Below are positions 44,416 through 52,857 of a stretch of DNA of 64,000 nucleotides, one piece after another. Both the position numbers and the translations under genes were made by a program. Position 1 is the first letter of the stretch, and the number at the start of each line of letters is the position of its first letter. The stretch comes from Pararcticibacter amylolyticus (GTDB taxonomy: Bacteria > Bacteroidota > Bacteroidia > Sphingobacteriales > Sphingobacteriaceae): assembly GCF_003130405.1 (NCBI RefSeq), contig NZ_QEAS01000009.1, positions 1-64,000 of the forward strand, given 5' to 3'. Under the pieces are notes generated by a model. It worked only from the letters and a program-made list of their open reading frames with translations. It was not told the DNA's origin and ran no database searches.

Positions 44416-47400
44416 TTATAAAGTAAGGTTTACTCCCAATAAAAACGTTTTAGCTCTTGGGTAAGAAAAAAACGTTACATTCTGTCCGAATTTATAAGCC
44501 TCTCCTGAAGTGATTTGTGATGTACTTTCGGGATCATAGCCTTTGAAATCTTTGGATGTGAACAACCATGGATTATTGGCACTGGCATAAACGCGCAAAG
44601 CCGAAAAGCCCATTCTTTTTGCGAGTCCCGACGAAAATGTATATCCAAGCTGCAGTAAGTTTACACGCAGATATGAACCATTTGCTACCCAGCGCGAGTC
44701 TACGTTAGTATCCTGGCCCGCATGCCCGCTGTTCGTCAGATAAATTGCCTGCTGCATCGTACCGGGGTTTGCTCCGTTATAGGCATCCGTCAGGATCTCC
44801 TTCAGGCCGTTGGTTATTCCGAAGCGGTCGTAGGTAGAGTGAAAGAACTGCTGGAGGGTTTCCACGCCATAAACGAACTGCAAATCGAGGGTGAGATCGA
44901 AATTACCGTATTTCAATGTATTAATAAAACTGCCTGACCAATCGGGAACCCCCTGCCCCAGTACTTCCTGTTTGGCAGACCGGTTCGGCCGCCCGATCTT
45001 ATCCATCGGGATAACCCCGCCCTGAAAGTCCTCAACCGTATAGATCCCGTTACGTTTATAGCCATAGAAGCTGTTGAGGTTCTCTCCTACCCGGATAATA
45101 CCGTTTGGCCCTCCTACCCAGCCAAGAACCGTGATGTCTTCGTTGTTCTCGCCCAATTTGAGCACTTCATTTTTATTGAAGTTGGCATTCAACGTGGTAT
45201 TCCACGTAAACTTTTCTGACTTTAAAGGTGTCGCGTTGATCATAATATCCACGCCCTGATTGCGCACAGAGCCGATATTTTTCATCACAGAAGCAAAACC
45301 AGTGGAGTTTGGCAAAGGTGCATCCAGCAGCAGATCGGTCGTTTTACGGTTGTAATAGGAAATATCGAAGTTGAGACGGCTGTTTAAAAGGCCCAGCTCA
45401 AAACCAGCGTCATAGGTTCTCGTTTTTTCCCACTTCAGGTCATCGTTCGGCATGGTACTGATATAGGAATAAGGCGCCCGCACCCCGTTCAACAGATAAG
45501 TTCCTGACGTTACATTCGCCAGGGCCTTATAGGGATCAATTTCCGAGTTCCCGGTAATTCCATAGCTGGTGTGCAGTTTCAGGTTATTTATCAGGGCATT
45601 ATCCTTCAGAAAGTCTTCATTCGAGAGGTTCCAGGCAAGCCCTACCGAAGGAAAAAAGGCGTATTTGTTGTTGGCTCCAAACCGCGAAGACCCATCATAC
45701 CGCCCCGTAACAGTAGCAGAATACCGGTCGTTATAGGTGTAAGCAGCCCGAACGAAATAGGAATTCATCGCCCACCTGGTATAATCAGAGTATGGCGAAG
45801 ACGGAATGCTTCCTACCCCCATATTGTACCACTCGAAAAAATCGCTGGTGAAGCCTTCCGTTCTGCCTCCGTCATAGTTATAAGTGCGTTCCTGCCAGGA
45901 CAATCCAGCCATCCCGTTTACGCGGTGCTTCCCAAAGGTTTTGTTATAGGTCACGTATGTTTCCTCCTGCCAGTACAGCACGTCCGTATGGTTGATTTCC
46001 GCCCATCCGTTCGGCATGGAAATATTGTTTAATGTGATAGACGAATATCCTTTGTAAGCCTTTTTATGGTTATCAATACCAAACTGGGTCCTCACATCCA
46101 GACCATCCATCAGGTGAAAGGTCAGGGCAGCGTTTCCAAAGATCTGTGTATTGTAGCGCATGCGTTTCTGCAGGTCCAGAATAGAAACAGGATTCGCCAT
46201 ACCTTCGAAGCCCAGAACACTTGCCACCGTGGAGGAGGCTGAAGAGGTATATTTTCCGTCAGGCTGACGGACCGGCAGCCAGGGAAGCATTTCAATCATC
46301 GTCCGGCGCGCATCCTGGCCGCCGCCGTCTTCAGGTGTGTACCGCCCCCAGGTATGATTAGCAGTGAGGTTAATACTGGCCGACAACCAGTCTTTTACCT
46401 GGCTATCGTAAGCCAGCTTACCATTGATTCTCTTATTATAGGTATTTTGCACAATGCCCTGCTGGTTAGAATAGTTCAAAAAGGCACCAGTAGAAGATTT
46501 TTCATCCCCTTGCTGAACATTGAGCTGATGATTTTGCGACCAGGCAATCCGGGTAGCTTCTTTTTGCCAGTCTGTGTTATACAATGGATTCCCGCTGGCA
46601 TCGAAGTAATTGGGGTCATTAAACCAGGTGGCTTTATTCAGCGACCAGTTCTTACCCTGCCACTTGTTTTCATTTTCCAGACCGATCATGAATGCGTCTA
46701 CCCACTCCTGCGAATTAAGCAGGTCCATATAACGCTGGGCAGAGCTTGGGCCGGCAGATCCCTGGTAACTGATCGTCCTGCGGCCATCTTTATTGCCCCG
46801 CCTGGTAGTCACCAGGATGACACCATTGGCGCCCCGGGCACCATAAATGGCGGCAGACGAAGCATCTTTCAACACTTCGATACGCTCTATGTCATTGGGG
46901 TTCAGCAAATGAAAATCTTCCATTACGACACCATCTACCACATAAAGCGGATTCGAAGAAGAGTTAATTGTTGCTGTCCCCCGGATGATCACGCGGTTGG
47001 CATAGGCACCTGGCTGACTGGAATTAGAAAAAATATTGACACCGGCCGCCTTGCCTCTCAGGTTGTCTAAGGGGCTGAAATTTTGAGACTTGACCATATC
47101 AGCACCTTTGGCAATAGCAATCGAGCCGGTCACGTCAGACTTTCGCATCGTTCCATATCCAACCACTACGACTTCCTCCAGTTTAGTATCAGATTTCGCC
47201 ATCCTGATCTCAATACTTCTTCTCCCGTTTAAAGAGATCCGCTGTGTCTCATATCCCAGGTAGGAAACGACAAGGACAGCATTCAGGTCGGGAACATTAA
47301 GAGTAAAGGCTCCGTTTGCATCGGTGCTGGTTCCCTGACGTGCGCGTTCTACTTTAACGGTGACGCCAGGTAAGGTTTCACCGCTTGAGCCATCCTTTAC

Positions 47401-47823
47401 TGTTCCCGTCACCTCCAGCACCTGCAATGTAGAGGCAGGCGGCTTAACAGCCTTGACCTCTGTCTTCTTTGTTATGAAAATAATGTTGTTCCTGACTTCA
47501 TACCGGAGGGGCTGCCCTTCAAAACACAGATCGAGAACCTTCATAAGATCCTGATCCTTCACCCGGATAGAAATGGGTTTCGCCTCCTTTAGGATGGTGT
47601 TGTTATACAGGAAGTCGAACTTCGTTTGCTTCTTTATCCGGGCGATGACTTCCGTTATCGGTGCGTTGGTTACCGTCAGCGTAATCTTTTGTGCAAACCC
47701 TTCCGCTCTTATTTGACAAAGGGCAGAAATCAGCAAAATAAAGGTAAATTTTAATCTTAGAATGAGATTTGAACGCGCACAGGAGTCCCTCCTGAAATGG
47801 GGTTCAGTAAATTTTTTATACAT
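44416..47823 (-). CDS. SusC/RagA-family TonB-dependent receptor with STN domain (module 3)
   Basis: An outer-membrane importer of 1135 aa from the chosen ATG. The frame is open for 30 more codons, but the start MYKKFTEPHF lies in the same context (ATTCAAATGTATAAA) as the SusC starts of modules 2 and 4. A long basic pre-signal segment is followed by a hydrophobic core ending EGFAQ. Then come STN (ITEVIARIKKQTKFDFLYNN), a regulatory domain (VTGTVKDGSSGETLPGVTVK), the TonB-box segment KLEEVVVVGYGTMRKSD, a plug (YVVDGVVMED, VLKDASSAAIYGARGANG) and a barrel ending FLLGVNLTL. The substrate is unknown. Confidence 0.94.
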   Translation of the reverse strand: MYKKFTEPHFRRDSCARSNLILRLKFTFILLISALCQIRAEGFAQKITLTVTNAPITEVIARIKKQTKFDFLYNNTILKEAKPISIRVKDQDLMKVLDLCFEGQPLRYEVRNNIIFITKKTEVKAVKPPASTLQVLEVTGTVKDGSSGETLPGVTVKVERARQGTSTDANGAFTLNVPDLNAVLVVSYLGYETQRISLNGRRSIEIRMAKSDTKLEEVVVVGYGTMRKSDVTGSIAIAKGADMVKSQNFSPLDNLRGKAAGVNIFSNSSQPGAYANRVIIRGTATINSSSNPLYVVDGVVMEDFHLLNPNDIERIEVLKDASSAAIYGARGANGVILVTTRRGNKDGRRTISYQGSAGPSSAQRYMDLLNSQEWVDAFMIGLENENKWQGKNWSLNKATWFNDPNYFDASGNPLYNTDWQKEATRIAWSQNHQLNVQQGDEKSSTGAFLNYSNQQGIVQNTYNKRINGKLAYDSQVKDWLSASINLTANHTWGRYTPEDGGGQDARRTMIEMLPWLPVRQPDGKYTSSASSTVASVLGFEGMANPVSILDLQKRMRYNTQIFGNAALTFHLMDGLDVRTQFGIDNHKKAYKGYSSITLNNISMPNGWAEINHTDVLYWQEETYVTYNKTFGKHRVNGMAGLSWQERTYNYDGGRTEGFTSDFFEWYNMGVGSIPSSPYSDYTRWAMNSYFVRAAYTYNDRYSATVTGRYDGSSRFGANNKYAFFPSVGLAWNLSNEDFLKDNALINNLKLHTSYGITGNSEIDPYKALANVTSGTYLLNGVRAPYSYISTMPNDDLKWEKTRTYDAGFELGLLNSRLNFDISYYNRKTTDLLLDAPLPNSTGFASVMKNIGSVRNQGVDIMINATPLKSEKFTWNTTLNANFNKNEVLKLGENNEDITVLGWVGGPNGIIRVGENLNSFYGYKRNGIYTVEDFQGGVIPMDKIGRPNRSAKQEVLGQGVPDWSGSFINTLKYGNFDLTLDLQFVYGVETLQQFFHSTYDRFGITNGLKEILTDAYNGANPGTMQQAIYLTNSGHAGQDTNVDSRWVANGSYLRVNLLQLGYTFSSGLAKRMGFSALRVYASANNPWLFTSKDFKGYDPESTSQITSGEAYKFGQNVTFFSYPRAKTFLLGVNLTL

Positions 47824-47895
47824 TTGAATGTCGGGTTTTAATTTAGATTTATTGCAGTTGAATCTATTAAAAGTGCCTGACTCAGCCTTGCTGAG

Positions 47896-47925
47896 GACCA
47901 GGGGAGCTTCCACCTTCCCTTGGTC
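47896..47925 (-). promoter_or_regulatory. Conserved hairpin between fecR and susC, module 3
   Basis: An 11-pair stem, GACCAGGGGAG (47896-47906) with TTCCCTTGGTC (47915-47925), has two wobble pairs and an 8-base loop, 73-102 bases upstream of the SusC start. A second hairpin (CTCAGCCTTGCTGAG, 47881-47895) follows directly on the minus strand. Position and arrangement match those in modules 2 and 4. Confidence 0.55.
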
Positions 47926-48005
47926 TTACTAGTTATTTCATCTTCTTTCTGATAATTTTCCTCCTTTCTTAAAAAAATCAACTGGTTAATTTATTAGTCG
48001 GTTTT

Positions 48006-49214
48006 CTATTGGTTTGATACTACAACTATTCTCCCCTTTACTTTAAAATCCACCTTTCCCAGTTTTTTAAGCACTTCGAGAATATCGTTAAGCTCCGAAG
48101 AACGGGAAAAGGTGCCTCCAAACTTCTCTTCAGTATCCACCGCCTCATATTCGACGTTGACATCATACCATCTGCTTATCACTTTCATTACACTGATAAT
48201 ATCCTGGTTATTGAATATAAAGTATCCATTTTTCCATGAGATAATATTGTCAGTATTCACATTCATCACGTCAATGTCTCTGCCGCCTTTAACAACGCTC
48301 GACTGCTGTCCGGGAGATAATATACGAGACTGGCCGGAATTTAAGTTCCTGGTTTGTATGCGGCCTTCCAGTAAGGTGGTGTTGATCACCGCTTCTTCTT
48401 TATAACCGTTAATATTAAATTGAGTGCCCAGAACGGTCACTTCCTGCCTGCCTGTTTTCACAACAAAAGGATGAGCCTTATCCCCTGCTACTTCAAAATA
48501 TGCCTCTCCCTCAAGTTGCACCCTGCGTTCCCGGCTTCCCCGGAAATTCACCGGGTATATCAGTTTGGAAGCGGCATTCAGCCAGACGGCAGTGCCATCC
48601 GGCAAACGTATCTGATACTGACCTCCTCTGGGAGTTTCGATCGTATTGTATTGCTCCGCATTCATGCCCGATGGCATCTTTTGGGCGGTGTAAATGATCT
48701 GGCCCTCGGCGGTTTTTGAAATCTTTATCCCCGGCTGTACGGCAATATTTCCGTTAGCGGCATCGGTAAGCGATATTTTCTTTCCGTTACTTAAGGTCAG
48801 GAATGCCTTATTCCCGCCTGGACGAACATCGGCAATATGAACGGAGGATGAATTGGTACTACCTTTCCGGTTGTTGAAGAAAAGAAACACGGCCGAGGTA
48901 ATAATGATAACAGCAGCAGCGGCGGAAACGGTCTGCCATACCCTGACTACCCTCATTCGGAAACCAGCCGTACCGGTGTGTTCCGGCAGAAATAACTTAT
49001 TTTCAATCCGTTTATAAATTCGGTCGGTCTCCGCCTCTGTCATGTCGCTTTCCTGGTCAAGCCTGTCGGTATGCCTGGCATCTTCTGAAATCGCTGCCTC
49101 CCATTCCGACTGGTGAGCGCCACCCTTGATTAGTGAAATCACTTCATCCAGCTCGTGCCGGCTGCATTGATTATTGATGTATTTCAGAAACAGGTTTTTA
49201 ATTGAATTATCCAC
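48006..49214 (-). CDS. FecR-family anti-sigma factor (module 3)
   Basis: A single-pass inner-membrane sigma regulator of 402 aa starting with GTG. The cytoplasmic domain is about 1-85 (NLFLKYINNQCSRHELDEVI). The membrane helix is about 92-112 (TVSAAAAVIIITSAVFLFF). The periplasmic FecR domain is about 195-300 (ETPRGGQYQIRLPDGTAVWL, EVTVLGTQFNI). The DUF4974 end is about 325-400 (FNNQDIISVMKVISRWYDVN). It is closely similar in layout to the FecR proteins of modules 2 and 4. The gene lies 93 bases after the sigma factor gene and about 180 bases before the chosen susC start. Confidence 0.94.
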   Translation of the reverse strand: MDNSIKNLFLKYINNQCSRHELDEVISLIKGGAHQSEWEAAISEDARHTDRLDQESDMTEAETDRIYKRIENKLFLPEHTGTAGFRMRVVRVWQTVSAAAAVIIITSAVFLFFNNRKGSTNSSSVHIADVRPGGNKAFLTLSNGKKISLTDAANGNIAVQPGIKISKTAEGQIIYTAQKMPSGMNAEQYNTIETPRGGQYQIRLPDGTAVWLNAASKLIYPVNFRGSRERRVQLEGEAYFEVAGDKAHPFVVKTGRQEVTVLGTQFNINGYKEEAVINTTLLEGRIQTRNLNSGQSRILSPGQQSSVVKGGRDIDVMNVNTDNIISWKNGYFIFNNQDIISVMKVISRWYDVNVEYEAVDTEEKFGGTFSRSSELNDILEVLKKLGKVDFKVKGRIVVVSNQ

Positions 49215-49307
49215 TACGGCCTTTTCTTACTTATACAAATGGCAGAGGCTTTACATATATCGTGAAAATAAAAAATTGTAAAGCACCTGACACAAGTGGT
49301 TATGAAT

Positions 49308-49898
49308 TCAATTATTCATGAAGAATATCAGTAACGAAACAATGGTATTTTTAAAAGTGATATACTCCCTGATCGACCTGAGCGCTTTCACCATCTGGTT
49401 ATTTACAGTCCCTTCAGAAATATCCAGTTCGGCAGCAACCTGCTTGTAAGAAAGGCCCTGAAGCTTGCAGCGGATAAACACTTCCCTGCGCTGGATCGGA
49501 AGTTTAGAGATCGCCTCGGCAAGCAACAAGTTACTTTCGGCATATTCGATCTGCAACTCGGTGGTATTTTCAACCGGATCCATGTATTTCCGGATTTCTT
49601 CGAGAATCCCGGTTTCATGTTGCAGACGTTTCAGCAGGTTGAGCAGATGGCGTTTGGCAATCGTATAGAGATAAGTTTTAAAGGGTTGTTGGGGATCGAT
49701 AAGTAAACGGGTTTCCCATATTTTAATAAAAACATCCTGAACTACATCTTCCGCCAGTTGCCGCGACTTTGCGGTCCTCAAAATGAAATAGTGCAGTTTT
49801 TTAACATGGATATCATAAAGCGACCTTAAAGCACCTTCATGACCCTCCTGAAGAAGGCAGATAAGTTCTTTCTCTGAAAGTCCATCGTAGTTAAACAT
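49308..49898 (-). CDS. ECF RNA polymerase sigma factor (module 3)
   Basis: A 196-aa ECF sigma factor. Region 2: LRSLYDIHVKKLHYFILRTA and LAEDVVQDVFIKIWETR. Region 4: LPIQRREVFIRCKLQGLSYK with QVAAELDISEGTVNNQMVKA. It ends with a hydrophobic tail (KNTIVSLLIFFMNN). It is the first gene of the module. I find no exact TANNTTTG upstream, only a 7-of-8 match near 50006-50013. Confidence 0.93.
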   Translation of the reverse strand: MFNYDGLSEKELICLLQEGHEGALRSLYDIHVKKLHYFILRTAKSRQLAEDVVQDVFIKIWETRLLIDPQQPFKTYLYTIAKRHLLNLLKRLQHETGILEEIRKYMDPVENTTELQIEYAESNLLLAEAISKLPIQRREVFIRCKLQGLSYKQVAAELDISEGTVNNQMVKALRSIREYITFKNTIVSLLIFFMNN

Positions 49899-50214
49899 AT
49901 TTATAATTGTTCAATGGAATAACATTCGGCTTCACTGATAAGTTATGTTGCAAAAAGAAGCAACAGATGCCGGCAGCAGCAAAAAATATCGCTTCTTACA
50001 AGTAACAAATTAACTATTAAACCTTAACACAGTCAATACGAATAAAAGCAACCACTGCAAATCAAAGATAGTGATAGATGGCTAAAATAGAAAAGAATCC
50101 CCGGCAATGTTAGGAGATTATGAGAATCTGCACGGCGGGAGTAAAGGCATGAAGGGTACAGTGACAGGGTTTTCTTAAAATGCTAAAGGAACTTAGGAGA
50201 TTAGTTCAATCCTC
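49899..50214. other. Intergenic region upstream of sigma factor, module 3
   Basis: No gene is seen. The region separates the SGNH esterase gene from the sigma factor gene and should contain the latter's promoter. It has an A-rich middle and a short GTTGC/GCAAC dyad near 49948-49965, of uncertain meaning. Confidence 0.5.
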
Positions 50215-51045
50215 TCATAGTCCCAGTCGTTTAAAGGTTTTTGCAAGACACTCCGCAATAATAGCATTTCCCTTATCTGAAGGATGTAAGCCATCATAAG
50301 TGAGATTGATGGCAGCGGGAGGATAAGGGTACTCATCCTTCATAGGATCGAACGGCACCCGGCTGGATTGGGGGAATCTGTAATTTTTATATCCACCTTT
50401 TTCAGGATCTCTCAGGCGCTTAAAGTTGACAAGGTTTTTCATCCTGAGCAATGGATGGTGATGCAGGTCGACAACTGGAATTTTCTCATATTCACCAATC
50501 GAAATAATGGCATTAGCGAATTCCTCCAGCGCTTGATCATTCTTTTTTTGATAGGAACCAAATGCGTTGTTATTGGGGTCCGCGATATAAACAAAGTCGT
50601 TGCGCTGCATGGGGGTGACCAAAACAATCTTGGCAGCCGGATTCAACTGGCGGATTTTATCCACGATGATCCGGAACGAACCGTATACAGTTTCATTACC
50701 GGCAGCGTTCTGGTAATCTTCCATTTGTCCAACCCGCCTGCCTTGCCACCAGTCGTTTGTTCCTAAAAAAACAGTGTATATATCTGCCCTGACCAGGCCG
50801 AGGTTCCCGATTTCCTGCGCGATAGCACCTGATGTCCAACCGTTATGACCCTGGTTGATATATCGCAGACCGGGCAGCATTTCTGTTACCCGTGTAAGAT
50901 ATCCTTTCTTCACCCGGTTTCCGGTTTCATCCGGATGATCGTTCAGGTATGTAATTGAATCGCCGATTGCGAGCCAGGTTAATTCTCTCTCCCTGAAGGA
51001 CGATAACAGCAACAAGCAGAACAGGATAAAGAAATATTTTTTCAT
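50215..51045 (-). CDS. Secreted SGNH/GDSL-family hydrolase
   Basis: A secreted esterase-type enzyme of about 276 aa. I choose the ATG before KKYFFILFCLLLLSS, the signal peptide; an ATG three codons upstream is possible. Block I is AIGDSIT with Ser30, block III is LGTNDWW with Asn97, and the late Asp/His pair lies in YDGLHPSDKGN. It lies between a strong hairpin terminator (51074-51114) and the sigma factor of module 3, the same position that the other SGNH gene has relative to module 2. Sequence similarity between the two is low apart from the motifs. A deacylase role on the imported polymer is inferred. Confidence 0.88.
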   Translation of the reverse strand: MKKYFFILFCLLLLSSFRERELTWLAIGDSITYLNDHPDETGNRVKKGYLTRVTEMLPGLRYINQGHNGWTSGAIAQEIGNLGLVRADIYTVFLGTNDWWQGRRVGQMEDYQNAAGNETVYGSFRIIVDKIRQLNPAAKIVLVTPMQRNDFVYIADPNNNAFGSYQKKNDQALEEFANAIISIGEYEKIPVVDLHHHPLLRMKNLVNFKRLRDPEKGGYKNYRFPQSSRVPFDPMKDEYPYPPAAINLTYDGLHPSDKGNAIIAECLAKTFKRLGL

Positions 51046-51073
51046 ATTATACATTATAAATTTACAGGTTTGT

Positions 51074-51114
51074 CAATGCCCGGGCTTCAAATAGTCGCTG
51101 AAGCCCGGGCATTG
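51074..51114. terminator. Strong hairpin terminator after module 4
   Basis: A perfect 16-base stem, CAATGCCCGGGCTTCA (51074-51089) with TGAAGCCCGGGCATTG (51099-51114), has a 9-base loop. It lies 31 bases after the stop of the last module 4 gene. Its core equals that of the terminator at 8960-8986. Confidence 0.75.
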
Positions 51115-51145
51115 GCAGGAATAAAATCACACTATAAAGCATATC

Positions 51146-52798
51146 CTACAAATCTGCCAGAGATAACACAATACGCTGGCCTTTGGGTCTGATGCGGAAC
51201 AAACTGCCGTTATCCGTTTTCTCTATCGAGCCATGCGTTGCCCGCAATTGATAACGATGACCATCGAACTCATATTGGGCGCCTTCTCCGGAAACTTCTT
51301 TAAAAGCGGTTACAGCGTTCCCGGCCACATAAAGGTCGAGAAACCAGTTGACGGGGGGATTATTTTTCGCCGCAATGGTTATCGATTTCTCGTCCATTGT
51401 AATCTCGAAACTACCGGAACCCGCCGGCCATGAAGCGAGCGCCTTCGTTTTACTTATATTCTTAAAGACCGGATCGCCACCTTTTACGGGGACTTCGCGG
51501 CCGCCTTCATTCATCATCAAACGAAACCCTTCAGGCTTACCTGCTTTACCCCATTGAAAGCCATCTGCCACCGGCAATGTGTAAAAGAAGCTTTGGTTAA
51601 TGGTGGTGACGTCTTTCAGATATTTATCCGGCACTGTTTCATTAAACAAGTGAATGTCTGTGATCCTCATACTGCCATTCTCCCAAAGCAAGTTGAGCCT
51701 GTAAAAGCGGCTGTTATACCAGATGGTCTTTTTATCACTTTCGCCGAGGTCCCGGCTTACGGTAAAGGTAGTGGCTGGAGTCACCTTATAGGTCTTTTTA
51801 AACCATTCTCCGGATGATTTCATCGTTTCAACCCGGATCTTGCCTTCACTGCGGAGACGGGCAATGATGGGCATCTGAATTTCCAGCCCCTTTTTCATTC
51901 CCTCCCAGGTGAATGAATTCTCCTGGCCTGCCTGCGTATAATTAAACCCGAGTGACGGGTCGCCGGAAAAAGTTCCGAAGAACCAGTTTATCCACTGTTC
52001 ATTTCCCCCGGCATGACTGTATACAGGTTCGAGGGTAGTCACCGTCCGGCCATCAGCGTATTGCCTGATCGGATCACTTCCAAGCATCCTGAACACGGGA
52101 ACAGGAATCTGCTTTTCAGCGTGCTGAGCGGGCATATAAGAATTCAGCCTGCTTGGGTAATAGGCCTGGTTCCAGTAACCGCCCCAAAGAGTAAAGCCGT
52201 CGGTACCTACCTGGTCCTTGCAGTTGGCAGACGCAACGATCTTGTACTTATCGTACATGTAACCCAAAGAATGAGCATCGATCACCCATGAAGCAACCGA
52301 CCTCGGGTAATGTCCGAAAACCTCCCTAAAATCATGGAAATAAACATCGATGATCTTTTCTCGCTCAGCAGGCGTGTAACCCACCGAAAATCCAACATCG
52401 GAATGCCAGTCCCATGCATATTTTCCCCGCCATTTGATGCCGGCTTTCTCGATCAGCGGCTGCGGCAGTTCCCACCACGCGCCGATCTCAAACTCGTCTT
52501 CGGGCAGGGATTTCAGCAAATCCTGATAACGTTTATCAATAAGCGCATCATATTGAAGTAAGAAGGTGCCGCCCAGATGGTATTTCTTCATTAGCTTGAT
52601 CTGGTTGACAACAGTTTCGTACAGAACATCCTTCGTGATATTGCCGTCACGCGGTTCAATTTCCCGGATGAAATTAACGATATTGACAATTTTGGGCTCA
52701 GGTTGAGGGGATAATTTTGTCCGCTGGGCGAATACACCGGATTGGACAAACAGACAGTATGCAATCAGCAGAAAGAAATGTGTGTTTTTATGGATCAT
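51146..52798 (-). CDS. Large secreted protein with probable NodB-like (polysaccharide deacetylase-like) fold
   Basis: A 550-aa exported protein (signal peptide about 1-24, ending GVFAQ). The first 330 residues suggest a TIM-barrel-like deacetylase or GH57-like fold: VNIVNFIREIEPRDG, GGTFLLQYDAL, FEIGAWWELPQPL, WDWHSDVGFS, and RSVASWVIDAHSLGYMYD. A block with NCKDQVGTDGFTLWGGYW and PVFRMLGSDPIRQY follows. The C-terminal 200 residues are beta-rich and may bind carbohydrate. I cannot name a family with certainty. It is the last gene of module 4, 59 bases after SusD, with a hairpin in the gap. A role in modifying or cleaving the glycan taken up by that module is likely but unproven. Confidence 0.72.
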   Translation of the reverse strand: MIHKNTHFFLLIAYCLFVQSGVFAQRTKLSPQPEPKIVNIVNFIREIEPRDGNITKDVLYETVVNQIKLMKKYHLGGTFLLQYDALIDKRYQDLLKSLPEDEFEIGAWWELPQPLIEKAGIKWRGKYAWDWHSDVGFSVGYTPAEREKIIDVYFHDFREVFGHYPRSVASWVIDAHSLGYMYDKYKIVASANCKDQVGTDGFTLWGGYWNQAYYPSRLNSYMPAQHAEKQIPVPVFRMLGSDPIRQYADGRTVTTLEPVYSHAGGNEQWINWFFGTFSGDPSLGFNYTQAGQENSFTWEGMKKGLEIQMPIIARLRSEGKIRVETMKSSGEWFKKTYKVTPATTFTVSRDLGESDKKTIWYNSRFYRLNLLWENGSMRITDIHLFNETVPDKYLKDVTTINQSFFYTLPVADGFQWGKAGKPEGFRLMMNEGGREVPVKGGDPVFKNISKTKALASWPAGSGSFEITMDEKSITIAAKNNPPVNWFLDLYVAGNAVTAFKEVSGEGAQYEFDGHRYQLRATHGSIEKTDNGSLFRIRPKGQRIVLSLADL

Positions 52799-52823
52799 TG
52801 CAAAAATATTTATCGTGTGTAAT

Positions 52824-52851
52824 TAAGGAGACAGGAATCCCTGTCTCCTTA
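52824..52851 (-). promoter_or_regulatory. Intercistronic hairpin between SusD and NodB-like gene
   Basis: A 12-base stem, TAAGGAGACAGG (52824-52835) with CCTGTCTCCTTA (52840-52851), has a 4-base loop. It starts 7 bases after the SusD stop and ends 26 bases before the next ATG. Without a T-run it may be an mRNA-stabilising or partial-termination element that sets SusC/SusD levels above the enzyme. Confidence 0.6.
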
Positions 52852-52857
52852 CGTGCA

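Noticed and set aside
46354-47070. 238-codon plus-strand frame within module 3 susC
   Set aside because: It is a long antisense shadow; the minus-strand plug and barrel sequence is unmistakable.
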